Shown: piece after piece, positions 1 to 5,125 of the stretch
Layout: each line of letters opens with the position of its first letter
How positions within the stretch are numbered: position 1 is the first letter of the stretch
Source: an uncultured Roseovarius sp.
Lineage (GTDB): Bacteria; Pseudomonadota; Alphaproteobacteria; Rhodobacterales; Rhodobacteraceae
Assembly (NCBI GenBank): GCA_934501475.1
Contig: CAKSUL010000075.1
Location: 1 to 6,770 of the forward strand
Reading direction: 5' to 3'
Length of the DNA: 6,770 bases
The notes under the pieces: generated by a model
The model's input: only the letters and a program-made list of their open reading frames with translations
Told to the model about the DNA's origin: nothing
The model's database searches: none
Made by a program: the position numbers and the translations under genes

Positions 1-116
1 TGATCGAACTGGACATGACGGTCGAGGACGCGGCCAAACTGGTGATCTCGGCCGGCCTGGTCTATCCCAACGGCAAGGGCGGGGTCGAGGCAAAGCCCGA
101 GACAGAAGACGAATAG
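1..116 (+). CDS. C-terminal end of a probable DUF502 family membrane protein (partial)
   Basis: Only the last 37 full codons are present, read from base 3 to the TAG at 114-116; the gene starts before the window. The visible tail contains ELDMTVEDAAKLVISAGLVY and then a hydrophilic, acidic end (GGVEAKPETEDE). The M(S/T)VEDAxKLxISxG pattern is what I remember from the extreme C-terminus of DUF502 proteins, which are small integral membrane proteins of unknown function common in Alphaproteobacteria. The transmembrane part that would confirm this is outside the window. The gene converges on the patatin gene with a 46-base gap (117-162), in which I see no convincing terminator. The coding call is firm because of frame and codon use; the family name rests on about 20 residues. 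Confidence 0.55.
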   Translation, partial: IELDMTVEDAAKLVISAGLVYPNGKGGVEAKPETEDE

Positions 117-162
117 CGTTTATAGTCCACGACTTGCGATGCAAACTTAAACCAAACCTTCC

Positions 163-1179
163 TCAGTTGACGGTCCGCTCCATATCGGTGGTGCTGCGCA
201 GGTTCAGATCCGCCTTGTGCGCGCTCAGAAAATCGTCCGCCGCCGCCCGCCCCGCCGCCTTCAGCTTGCCCAGGATATAGGGCGTCGCCACCATCTTGGT
301 CGCCACCGACAATTCGCGCATCAGCGTGTCATCGGCAATCATATGGACATGGACCCGCTTCATCGCGCCCTCGGTGATCTTGCCGCTGTCCAACAGGCGC
401 TGCACGAAATCAATGGCGCGCAATTCACGCAAGAGCGAACTGTTGAAACTGATCTCGTTGATCCGGTTCTGGATCTCCTGCGGACTGCGCGGCACCTCGC
501 TGCGCTCAAGCGGATTGATGTTCACGATCACGATATCGGCAGGCAGATCGGGTGCAAACAGAGGAAAAAGCGCCGGATTGCCGGTATACCCCCCATCCCA
601 GTAATGCGCGCCGTCAATCTCGACCGCCTGAAACAGCGTCGGCAGACAGGCCGAGGCCAGCAACACATCGGTGCTGATATCGTCGCCGGTGAACACCCGG
701 ATCTTGCCGCTATGGACATTGGTCACACCAATAAAAAGCTGCGGATTGGCATGGGCACAAACCTTGTCATAGGCAAATCCCTCGACAACGCGGCGCAGCG
801 GGTTGGCATAGAACGGCCCATAGGCATAGGGCGACATGACGCGCGTCATCGCATCGGCCATCGTCACCGGCCATACCGTTTCCAGCGCATCGTTCACCAG
901 GCCCGGATGCGGCATCATCCCGGACATCCAGCCCGGCATCCGCATGTCCTGCACCGCCCCCATGCGGGCCCATAACCAGTCCAGCCGCGCGCGCGCGCCG
1001 CTCCGCCCATCCTCCAGCCATCCCGATTTGAACGCCGCGCCGTTCAGCGCCCCCGCCGAGGTGCCCGAAATCGCGGCAACCTCGATCTCGTCATCCTCCA
1101 GCAGCCGGTCCAGAACGCCCCAGGTGAACGCCCCATGCGCCCCACCGCCCTGCAGGGCCAGATTGATCCGCTTGACCAT
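163..1179 (-). CDS. Patatin-like phospholipase (RssA/COG1752 type, likely with C-terminal DUF3734)
   Basis: A 338-residue serine acyl-hydrolase. The patatin fold is visible in order: the oxyanion-hole loop G11-G12-G13 in LALQGGGAHGAF; the nucleophile elbow G39-T-S41-A-G43, with Ser41 as nucleophile; and the second half of the Ser-Asp dyad in the DGG motif, with Asp195. The segment after about residue 210 fits the DUF3734 region that follows the patatin domain in this family. There is no signal peptide, so the protein is probably cytosolic or peripherally membrane-bound, hydrolysing acyl esters of lipids or related polymers. The start is supported by GAGGAG at 1188-1193 (minus strand), 8 bases before the ATG. 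It lies 74 bases downstream of bdhA on the same strand, so the two are probably co-transcribed unless the intervening hairpin terminates. Family assignment is secure; the substrate is unknown. Confidence 0.93.
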   Translation of the reverse strand: MVKRINLALQGGGAHGAFTWGVLDRLLEDDEIEVAAISGTSAGALNGAAFKSGWLEDGRSGARARLDWLWARMGAVQDMRMPGWMSGMMPHPGLVNDALETVWPVTMADAMTRVMSPYAYGPFYANPLRRVVEGFAYDKVCAHANPQLFIGVTNVHSGKIRVFTGDDISTDVLLASACLPTLFQAVEIDGAHYWDGGYTGNPALFPLFAPDLPADIVIVNINPLERSEVPRSPQEIQNRINEISFNSSLLRELRAIDFVQRLLDSGKITEGAMKRVHVHMIADDTLMRELSVATKMVATPYILGKLKAAGRAAADDFLSAHKADLNLRSTTDMERTVN

Positions 1180-1187
1180 GGCGCGCG

Positions 1188-1240
1188 CTCCTCATCTTCT
1201 TGCTTGAAATATCCTGGGGGTGTGGGGGTGAAACCCCCAC
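1188..1240 (-). repeat. Intercistronic hairpin with conserved-looking tail, candidate dispersed Rhodobacterales element
   Basis: On the minus strand, 13 bases after the bdhA stop, an 8-bp perfect stem GTGGGGGT/ACCCCCAC (1222-1240) closes a 3-base loop. A tail follows, reading CCCCCAGGATATTTCAAG and then an AAGAAGATGAGGAG stretch that ends in the patatin ribosome binding site. From memory, a GC-rich hairpin followed by CCCGGA(G/T)TATTT and an A/G-rich stretch recurs between genes in Rhodobacterales genomes; one copy in one window cannot prove repetition. There is no U-run directly after the stem, so it is not a classic intrinsic terminator. It could stabilise the bdhA mRNA 3' end, attenuate read-through, or be a REP-like element. 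Confidence 0.45.
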
Positions 1241-1253
1241 TCCTGCCGCTGCC

Positions 1254-2027
1254 TCAGAGCGCGGTCCAGCCGCCATCGACGCTGATCGTGGTGCCGGTGA
1301 CCTGCGCCGCCGCATCCGAACACAGATAGAGCGTGGTGCCGCCCAATTGCTCGATCGTCGCGAATTCCTTACTGGGCTGGCGCTCCAGCAGCACCTTCTC
1401 GATGACCTCTTCGCGGCTCATGCCGTATTTCTCCATCGTATCGGGGATCTGCGACTCGACCAGCGGGGTCAGGACGTAGCCCGGACAGATCGCATTGGCG
1501 GTGATCGCCTCGCGCGCGGTCTCAAGCGCGGTGACCTTGGTCAGCCCGACGATGCCGTGCTTGGCCGCGACATAGGCGGATTTGAACGGGCTGGCCGTCA
1601 GCCCGTGCGCCGAGGCGATATTGACCACCCTGCCCCAACCGGCCTTGCGCATCATCGGCAGCGCGGCGGCGGTGGTGTGAAAGGCCGAACTCAGGTTGAT
1701 GGCGATGATCGCGTCCCATTTCTCGATCGGGAAGGTCTCGATCGAGGCCACATGCTGAATGCCGGCATTGTTCACCAGGATGTCACAGCGCCCTGCCTGC
1801 TCGATCAGCGCGCGGCACTGCCCGGCCTTGGACATGTCCGCCTGGATATACCGCGCCTTGACGCCGAATTCGCGCGCCATTTCATCGGCCAGCGCGTGAT
1901 CCTCCTGGCTGTCGGTGAATGAGTTGAGCACCACATCCGCCCCCGCGCGCGCCAGTTCCTGCGCGATTCCCAGCCCGATTCCCGATGTCGATCCCGTGAT
2001 GACGGCGGTCTTGCCTTTGACACTCAT
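1254..2027 (-). CDS. bdhA: 3-hydroxybutyrate dehydrogenase (SDR family)
   Basis: A 257-residue short-chain dehydrogenase that oxidises (R)-3-hydroxybutyrate to acetoacetate with NAD+, in polyhydroxybutyrate and ketone-body metabolism in the cytosol. Visible motifs: the dinucleotide-binding TGSTSGIG (T11-G18), NNAG at 86-89, catalytic Asn111, Ser139, Tyr152 and Lys156 (YVAAK), and the C-terminal DGGW. The residues that define substrate binding in Pseudomonas fragi HBDH (Gln94, His144, Lys152, Trp257) have counterparts here three positions lower: Gln91, His141, Lys149 and Trp254. This makes the specific name much stronger than a generic SDR call. The frame stays open 30 codons further upstream, but the ATG at 2027 has GGGAGA 7 bases before it and gives the family's usual length and N-terminus (MSVKGKTAVITG). 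The patatin-like hydrolase gene follows. Confidence 0.95.
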   Translation of the reverse strand: MSVKGKTAVITGSTSGIGLGIAQELARAGADVVLNSFTDSQEDHALADEMAREFGVKARYIQADMSKAGQCRALIEQAGRCDILVNNAGIQHVASIETFPIEKWDAIIAINLSSAFHTTAAALPMMRKAGWGRVVNIASAHGLTASPFKSAYVAAKHGIVGLTKVTALETAREAITANAICPGYVLTPLVESQIPDTMEKYGMSREEVIEKVLLERQPSKEFATIEQLGGTTLYLCSDAAAQVTGTTISVDGGWTAL

Positions 2028-2034
2028 CTCTGCG

Positions 2035-2040
2035 TCTCCC
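2035..2040 (-). promoter_or_regulatory. Ribosome binding site fixing the bdhA start
   Basis: GGGAGA on the minus strand, 7 bases before the ATG at 2027. The further-upstream in-frame ATG at 2117 would add 30 residues that do not look like SDR sequence, so this site decides the start. Confidence 0.75.
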
Positions 2041-2045
2041 GATAG

Positions 2046-2073
2046 ATGTTGCATGTTCGGGGCTGCATAACAT
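2046..2073 (-). promoter_or_regulatory. Imperfect inverted repeat upstream of bdhA
   Basis: ATGTTGCA at 2046-2053 faces TGCATAACAT at 2064-2073. The arms pair over 8 bp with a 2-base bulge around a 10-base spacer. The element ends 18 bases before the bdhA ATG, just upstream of its ribosome binding site. It could be an operator or a 5' leader hairpin. It is short and imperfect, so it may be chance. Confidence 0.25.
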
Positions 2074-2129
2074 GAGGGTGGCGCGAATGGCAGGGCCCTG
2101 TGCAGGGTTGCCGTCACGGCCGCGCGATC

Positions 2130-2159
2130 AAAAAAAAACGCCAGCGCGAAGCTGGCGTT
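2130..2159 (-). terminator. Intrinsic (rho-independent) terminator of the small minus-strand unit
   Basis: On the minus strand a 9-bp perfect stem (AACGCCAGC pairing with GCTGGCGTT, 2137-2159) with a 5-base loop runs directly into an uninterrupted run of nine T, two of which lie in the stem. This is a textbook intrinsic terminator for leftward transcription. Read rightward it has no U-run. The only thing it can terminate is the short unit starting near 2262-2305, and it insulates bdhA from that transcript. Confidence 0.88.
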
Positions 2160-2262
2160 AAGTTATTGAGGCAGGTTTCATACAGGCAAGAAACCTATCG
2201 AGCAGTGACTCCCTTATAAGCAATCTGGCGCTGGCATCCAAGCTAAAAGTTTGAAAAGACAT
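2158..2262 (-). CDS. Candidate 34-residue small protein, or the body of a small RNA
   Basis: An ATG at 2262 is preceded on the minus strand by GAGGGGG (2267-2273) at 4 bases, or 7 bases counted from its GAGG core. It opens a 34-codon frame beginning MSFQTFSLDASARLL and ending at a TAA (2158-2160) whose bases lie in the foot of the terminator stem. I recognise no family. Residues 8-28 could form a short amphipathic helix with one Cys; there is no signal peptide or clear membrane span. Base use is unlike its neighbours: 2161-2260 has 44 G/C in 100 bases, and only 15 of 35 third codon positions are G or C, while the flanking genes are strongly GC-rich. This weakens the coding case and leaves a roughly 130-170 nt sRNA as the main alternative. 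A minus-strand TACAAT at 2309-2314 could be a -10 box, but I find no good -35. It is divergent from the peptide-binding protein gene. Confidence 0.42.
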   Translation of the reverse strand: MSFQTFSLDASARLLIRESLLDRFLACMKPASIT

Positions 2263-2320
2263 AAATCCCCCTCTACTCTCGCCCCCAGACAAACAAGGGC
2301 GCAGCCGGATTGTATCCAGA

Positions 2321-4150
2321 ATGACATCAGTGAATTTCCTGTCCTCGCGCCTGCGGGGGGCCTTTGCAGCCTTGATTTTCAGCGCGCCGATGGCGTTGGC
2401 CCAGCCTGTGCATGGCATAGCTATGTATGGCGATCCTGCCCTACCGCCAGATTTTGTGTCCCTGCCCTATGCCAACCCGGCCGCCCCCAAGGGCGGGCGC
2501 GTGGTGACCGGCAATGTGGGGGGATTTGATTCGCTCAATCCGTTCATCCTCAAGGGCACCCCGCCCTGGCAGCTGCGCTATTTCGCATACGAATCGCTGA
2601 TGGGGCGCAGTTGGGACGAACCGTTCACGATTTACGGCCTCCTGGCCGAATCGGTCGAGGTGGGGCCGAACCGCGAATGGGTCGAATTCACCCTGCGCCC
2701 CGAGGCCCGATTCTCGGATGGCAGCCCGGTCACGGTCGAGGATGTAATCTGGTCCTTTCGCACCATCGGCACCGAGGGTCACCCGCGTTACCGCGATTTC
2801 TGGCAGAAGGTCAGCGCCATCACACAGACCGGTGAGCGCAGCGTGCGGCTGGAGTTTTCCGTCGATGAGCGGGATCTGGCCCTGCTGGCCGGTCTGCGCC
2901 CGATCCTGAAAAAGGCCCAATGGGACGGCAAGGATTTCGCCGAAGGCCGCCTTGAGGACATCCCCATCGGCACATCGCCCTATGTCGTCACCAGTTACGA
3001 GTTGGACCGCAATGTCGTGCTGCGCCGTAATCCCGAATATTGGGGCAAGGATCTGCCGTTGCGCCGGGGCACCAACAATTTCGATGAGATCCGGATCGAA
3101 TTCTACGGTGACAACGCGGTGCTAAAAGAGGCGTTCAAGGCCGGCGCCATTTCCTATGTGCGCGAATTCAACGCCGAAAAGTGGGAATCGCAATATGATT
3201 TCCCCGCCGTGCGCTCGGGCGAGATCGTCAAATCCGAAATTCCCCATCAACAGCCCTCGGGAATCACCGGCTTCGTGATGAACACCCGCAATCCGCCGCT
3301 GGATGACTGGCGCGTGCGCGATGCGCTGATCCATGCGTTCAATTTTGAGTATATCAACGACACGCTGACCGGCGGGCGCCAGCCGCGCATCACCTCCTAT
3401 TTCTCGAATTCGGAACTGGCGATGCGCGACGGCCCCGCCACCGGTCAGGTGCGCGCGCTCCTGGAGCCGTTCGCCGACGCGCTGCTGCCCGGAGCGCTTG
3501 AGGGCTATGTTCTGCCCGTCAGCGACGGCACAAGAAGCAACCGCGCCAATATCCGCAAGGCGATGGCTCTGCTGAACGAGGCCGGCTGGCAGGTCGTCGA
3601 CGGTGTGTTGCGCAACAGCGAGGGCACGCCCCTGGAACTGAGCGTGCTGCTCCAGCAGGATGGGCTGATCCAGCAGGCGACCTCGATGATGGAGATCTAT
3701 GTGCAGGCGCTGAAACGGCTGGGCATCACGCTGAAGGTCGAATCCACCGACAAGGCCCAATATGGCGAGCGCGAGCGCACCTATGATTTCGACCTGACCT
3801 TCATCCGGCGCGCGCTGTCGCTCAGCCCCGGCAATGAGCAGTATTTCTATTGGGGCTCGCAGGGCGTCGATCACCCCGGCAGCCGCAATCTGATGGGCAT
3901 GAACAGCCCCGCCGCCGAGGCGATGATCGCCGCGATGCTGAGCGCGACAACGCGCGACGATTTCATCGCGGCCACTCGCGCACTGGACCGGGTGTTGATT
4001 TCAGGTCGCTATGTGATACCGATTCATCAGTATTCGGTCGGCCGTATTGCCCATGCGCGCGCGCTGCGCTATCCAGTAGACCGGCTGCCCATCTATGGCG
4101 ACGGGGTGGAATTCCTGCCCGAAGTCTGGTGGTATAGCGAAGAGGACTGA
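2321..4150 (+). CDS. YejA-type ABC transporter substrate-binding protein (SBP_bac_5 family)
   Basis: A 609-residue periplasmic binding protein for peptides or peptide-like solutes. The signal peptide is clear: a basic n-region with R10 and R12, a hydrophobic stretch GAFAALIFSAPMALA, and a likely cut after A27 (ALA|Q). The mature N-terminus HGIAMYGDPALPPDF (31-45), followed by YANPAAPKGG (50-59), is typical of the YejA branch (COG4166). FSDGSPVTVEDVIWSF (131-146) is the SBP_bac_5 signature region, and the length matches YejA proteins. The usual partners (two permeases and an ATPase) are not adjacent; the next gene is a tiny lipoprotein, so this protein may serve a transporter encoded elsewhere. 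The ATG at 2321 has no strong Shine-Dalgarno sequence (only a GGA 11 bases upstream). A GTG three codons later is possible but no better supported, and either start keeps the signal peptide. Exact substrate unknown. Confidence 0.93.
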   Translation: MTSVNFLSSRLRGAFAALIFSAPMALAQPVHGIAMYGDPALPPDFVSLPYANPAAPKGGRVVTGNVGGFDSLNPFILKGTPPWQLRYFAYESLMGRSWDEPFTIYGLLAESVEVGPNREWVEFTLRPEARFSDGSPVTVEDVIWSFRTIGTEGHPRYRDFWQKVSAITQTGERSVRLEFSVDERDLALLAGLRPILKKAQWDGKDFAEGRLEDIPIGTSPYVVTSYELDRNVVLRRNPEYWGKDLPLRRGTNNFDEIRIEFYGDNAVLKEAFKAGAISYVREFNAEKWESQYDFPAVRSGEIVKSEIPHQQPSGITGFVMNTRNPPLDDWRVRDALIHAFNFEYINDTLTGGRQPRITSYFSNSELAMRDGPATGQVRALLEPFADALLPGALEGYVLPVSDGTRSNRANIRKAMALLNEAGWQVVDGVLRNSEGTPLELSVLLQQDGLIQQATSMMEIYVQALKRLGITLKVESTDKAQYGERERTYDFDLTFIRRALSLSPGNEQYFYWGSQGVDHPGSRNLMGMNSPAAEAMIAAMLSATTRDDFIAATRALDRVLISGRYVIPIHQYSVGRIAHARALRYPVDRLPIYGDGVEFLPEVWWYSEED

Positions 4151-4215
4151 CAAGATGACCGGAACAACCCGGCGCGATGATTGAGCAAAAAAGAGCAGAC
4201 AAAAGGCAATCTGAA

Positions 4216-4329
4216 ATGAAAAAGCTGATCGTATTGACCATGCTGGCAATGCTGGCCGGCTGTGCCACGGTGGATGGTGTCGGACGTGATATTTCCGGCG
4301 CTGCGCGCGGCATTCAGGGCTGGTTCTGA
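4216..4329 (+). CDS. Entericidin A/B family small lipoprotein
   Basis: A 37-residue lipoprotein. The N-terminus MKKLIVLTMLAMLAGC has a two-lysine n-region, a hydrophobic core and a lipobox L13-A-G-C16, so Cys16 should be lipidated after signal peptidase II cleavage. The mature part, ATVDGVGRDISGAARGIQGWF, shows the entericidin pattern of a small glycine-rich stretch with GVGRDI. In Escherichia coli the EcnA/EcnB pair was described as antidote and toxin lipoproteins; in Alphaproteobacteria single members are common and their role is unsettled. The start is supported by AAAAGG at 4201-4206, 9 bases upstream. It lies 65 bases after the binding-protein gene on the same strand and could share its transcript, but I see no functional reason for the pairing. 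No second entericidin follows. Confidence 0.85.
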   Translation: MKKLIVLTMLAMLAGCATVDGVGRDISGAARGIQGWF

Positions 4330-4399
4330 CCTGAGTCCATATGCGCCCGGACCCGCTCCGGCACGCCCTTGAGACAGGTTAATGAAACAGGCCAGCGCC

Positions 4400-4420
4400 G
4401 CCCCGAATGATGTTCGGGGC
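4400..4420. terminator. Hairpin between convergent genes, possible bidirectional terminator
   Basis: A perfect 8-bp stem GCCCCGAA/TTCGGGGC with a 5-base loop lies between the entericidin gene (plus) and the regulator gene (minus), 17 bases beyond the regulator stop. Neither strand has a proper U-run after the stem, so intrinsic termination would be weak. The position suggests a shared transcript end. A weaker 5-bp hairpin (CCGGA/TCCGG, 4347-4361) lies nearer the entericidin stop. Confidence 0.4.
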
Positions 4421-4437
4421 CTCCATTGATGTGCCCT

Positions 4438-5058
4438 TCACGTCAGCGATGTCACCCACAGGATCGTCGCGTCCTCGGCGCTGATCGACACCACGTTATG
4501 ACCCATCGTCGCGTCGTAATAGACGCTGTCGCCGCGGCGCATCTCGACCGGTTCGTAAAACTCGGTGTAAAGCCGGATCAGCCCGGTCAGCACGAACAGA
4601 AACTCCTCGCCGTCATGGCGCACCCAGCCGTCGAATTCGCTGATGTTGCGGGCGCGGATGCGGGCGGTATAGGGCAGCATCTTTTTCTTGGACAGGCTGC
4701 TGGCCAGCAGGTTGTGCTCATAGGTGACGGTGGCGCAATGTGTGCCCTTGCCCGCCGGTGTCACATCCATGCGCCCGTTGATCTGCCCGCTCCGGGGCGG
4801 CGTGAACAGCTGCGGGATCGAGATTTCCAGCCCCACCGCCAGCTTTTTCAACGCCTCATAGGTGGGCGACATCTGGCCGTTCTCGATCTTGCTGAGGGTC
4901 GAGCGCGCCAGCCCCGCCTGCTGCGCCGCCTGCTCCAGCGTCCAGCCGCGCGCCTTGCGCAGATCCCGCACACGCGCCCCCAGATTGAGCGGCTCTGCCG
5001 TCTCATCTGTGCCATTCTCGCGCGCGATCGTGATCAGGGATTGGGGGCTACGGGTCAT
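4438..5058 (-). CDS. XRE-family transcriptional regulator with C-terminal cupin domain
   Basis: A 206-residue DNA-binding regulator. Residues about 26-85 form a Cro/C1-type helix-turn-helix (LGARVRDLRKARGWTLEQAA, then AGLARSTLSKIENGQMSPTYEALKKLAVGL). Residues about 125-205 form a cupin sensor domain; VEMRRGDSVYYDATMGHNVV carries the second cupin motif's GD and the following His. This HTH-cupin architecture is that of the PuuR/SutR-like regulators, which sense small metabolites. The gene is divergent from the acyl-CoA synthetase gene with 67 bases between start codons, so autoregulation and control of that operon are likely. The ATG at 5058 has no convincing Shine-Dalgarno sequence, and the best promoter abuts it, which points to a leaderless mRNA. 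Architecture is secure; the ligand is unknown. Confidence 0.93.
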   Translation of the reverse strand: MTRSPQSLITIARENGTDETAEPLNLGARVRDLRKARGWTLEQAAQQAGLARSTLSKIENGQMSPTYEALKKLAVGLEISIPQLFTPPRSGQINGRMDVTPAGKGTHCATVTYEHNLLASSLSKKKMLPYTARIRARNISEFDGWVRHDGEEFLFVLTGLIRLYTEFYEPVEMRRGDSVYYDATMGHNVVSISAEDATILWVTSLT

Positions 5059-5066
5059 GCTTTCAG

Positions 5067-5095
5067 TCTATACTCAGCCGCCCCGACGCTTGCAA
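5067..5095 (-). promoter_or_regulatory. Candidate sigma-70-type promoter of the XRE-cupin gene, abutting its ATG
   Basis: On the minus strand TTGCAA (5090-5095) and TATAGA (5067-5072) are separated by exactly 17 bases. Only 8 bases (5059-5066) lie between the -10 hexamer and the ATG. Transcription would start within about three bases of the start codon, which fits the lack of a Shine-Dalgarno sequence. TTGCAA is its own reverse complement and could also serve as a -35 for the rightward operon, but no good rightward -10 follows (TAATCC at 17 bases, or CCTAAT at 15). Confidence 0.45.
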
Positions 5096-5125
5096 CTGCC
5101 ACGCGCCTTGCCTAATCCATGGCAC

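Noticed and set aside
117..162. TTGCGATGCAA mini-hairpin between the two convergent genes at the left end
   Set aside because: The stem is only 4 bp with no U-run, so it cannot be supported as a terminator.
217..975. 252-codon plus-strand open frame opposite the patatin gene
   Set aside because: It is antisense to a gene with clear catalytic motifs, and its composition (rich in R, H, Q, D) is the mirror of GC-rich coding sequence. It shows no recognisable domain.
1200..1922. 240-codon plus-strand open frame opposite bdhA
   Set aside because: It lies wholly antisense to a confidently identified dehydrogenase, has low-complexity R/D/G/H-rich composition and no family features.
2028..2117. 30-codon N-terminal extension of bdhA
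   Set aside because: The residues do not resemble an SDR N-terminus, and a well-placed GGGAGA supports the ATG at 2027.
2251..2279. TTGAAA-17-TACTCT as a promoter for the binding-protein gene
   Set aside because: The -35 is good but the -10 matches only three of six consensus bases, and it lies over the start of the small opposite-strand frame. Too weak to list as a feature.
3122..3874. 250-codon minus-strand open frame inside the binding-protein gene
   Set aside because: It is a shadow of the solute-binding protein frame, with no ribosome binding site or recognisable motif.
4426..5115. 229-codon plus-strand open frame opposite the regulator
   Set aside because: It is antisense to the HTH-cupin gene, and the protein has the typical composition of a complementary-strand artefact.
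4862..5125. 88-codon N-terminal extension of the acyl-CoA synthetase
   Set aside because: It overlaps the regulator gene on the other strand and encodes no ligase sequence. The family-like N-terminus begins near the ATG at 5126.
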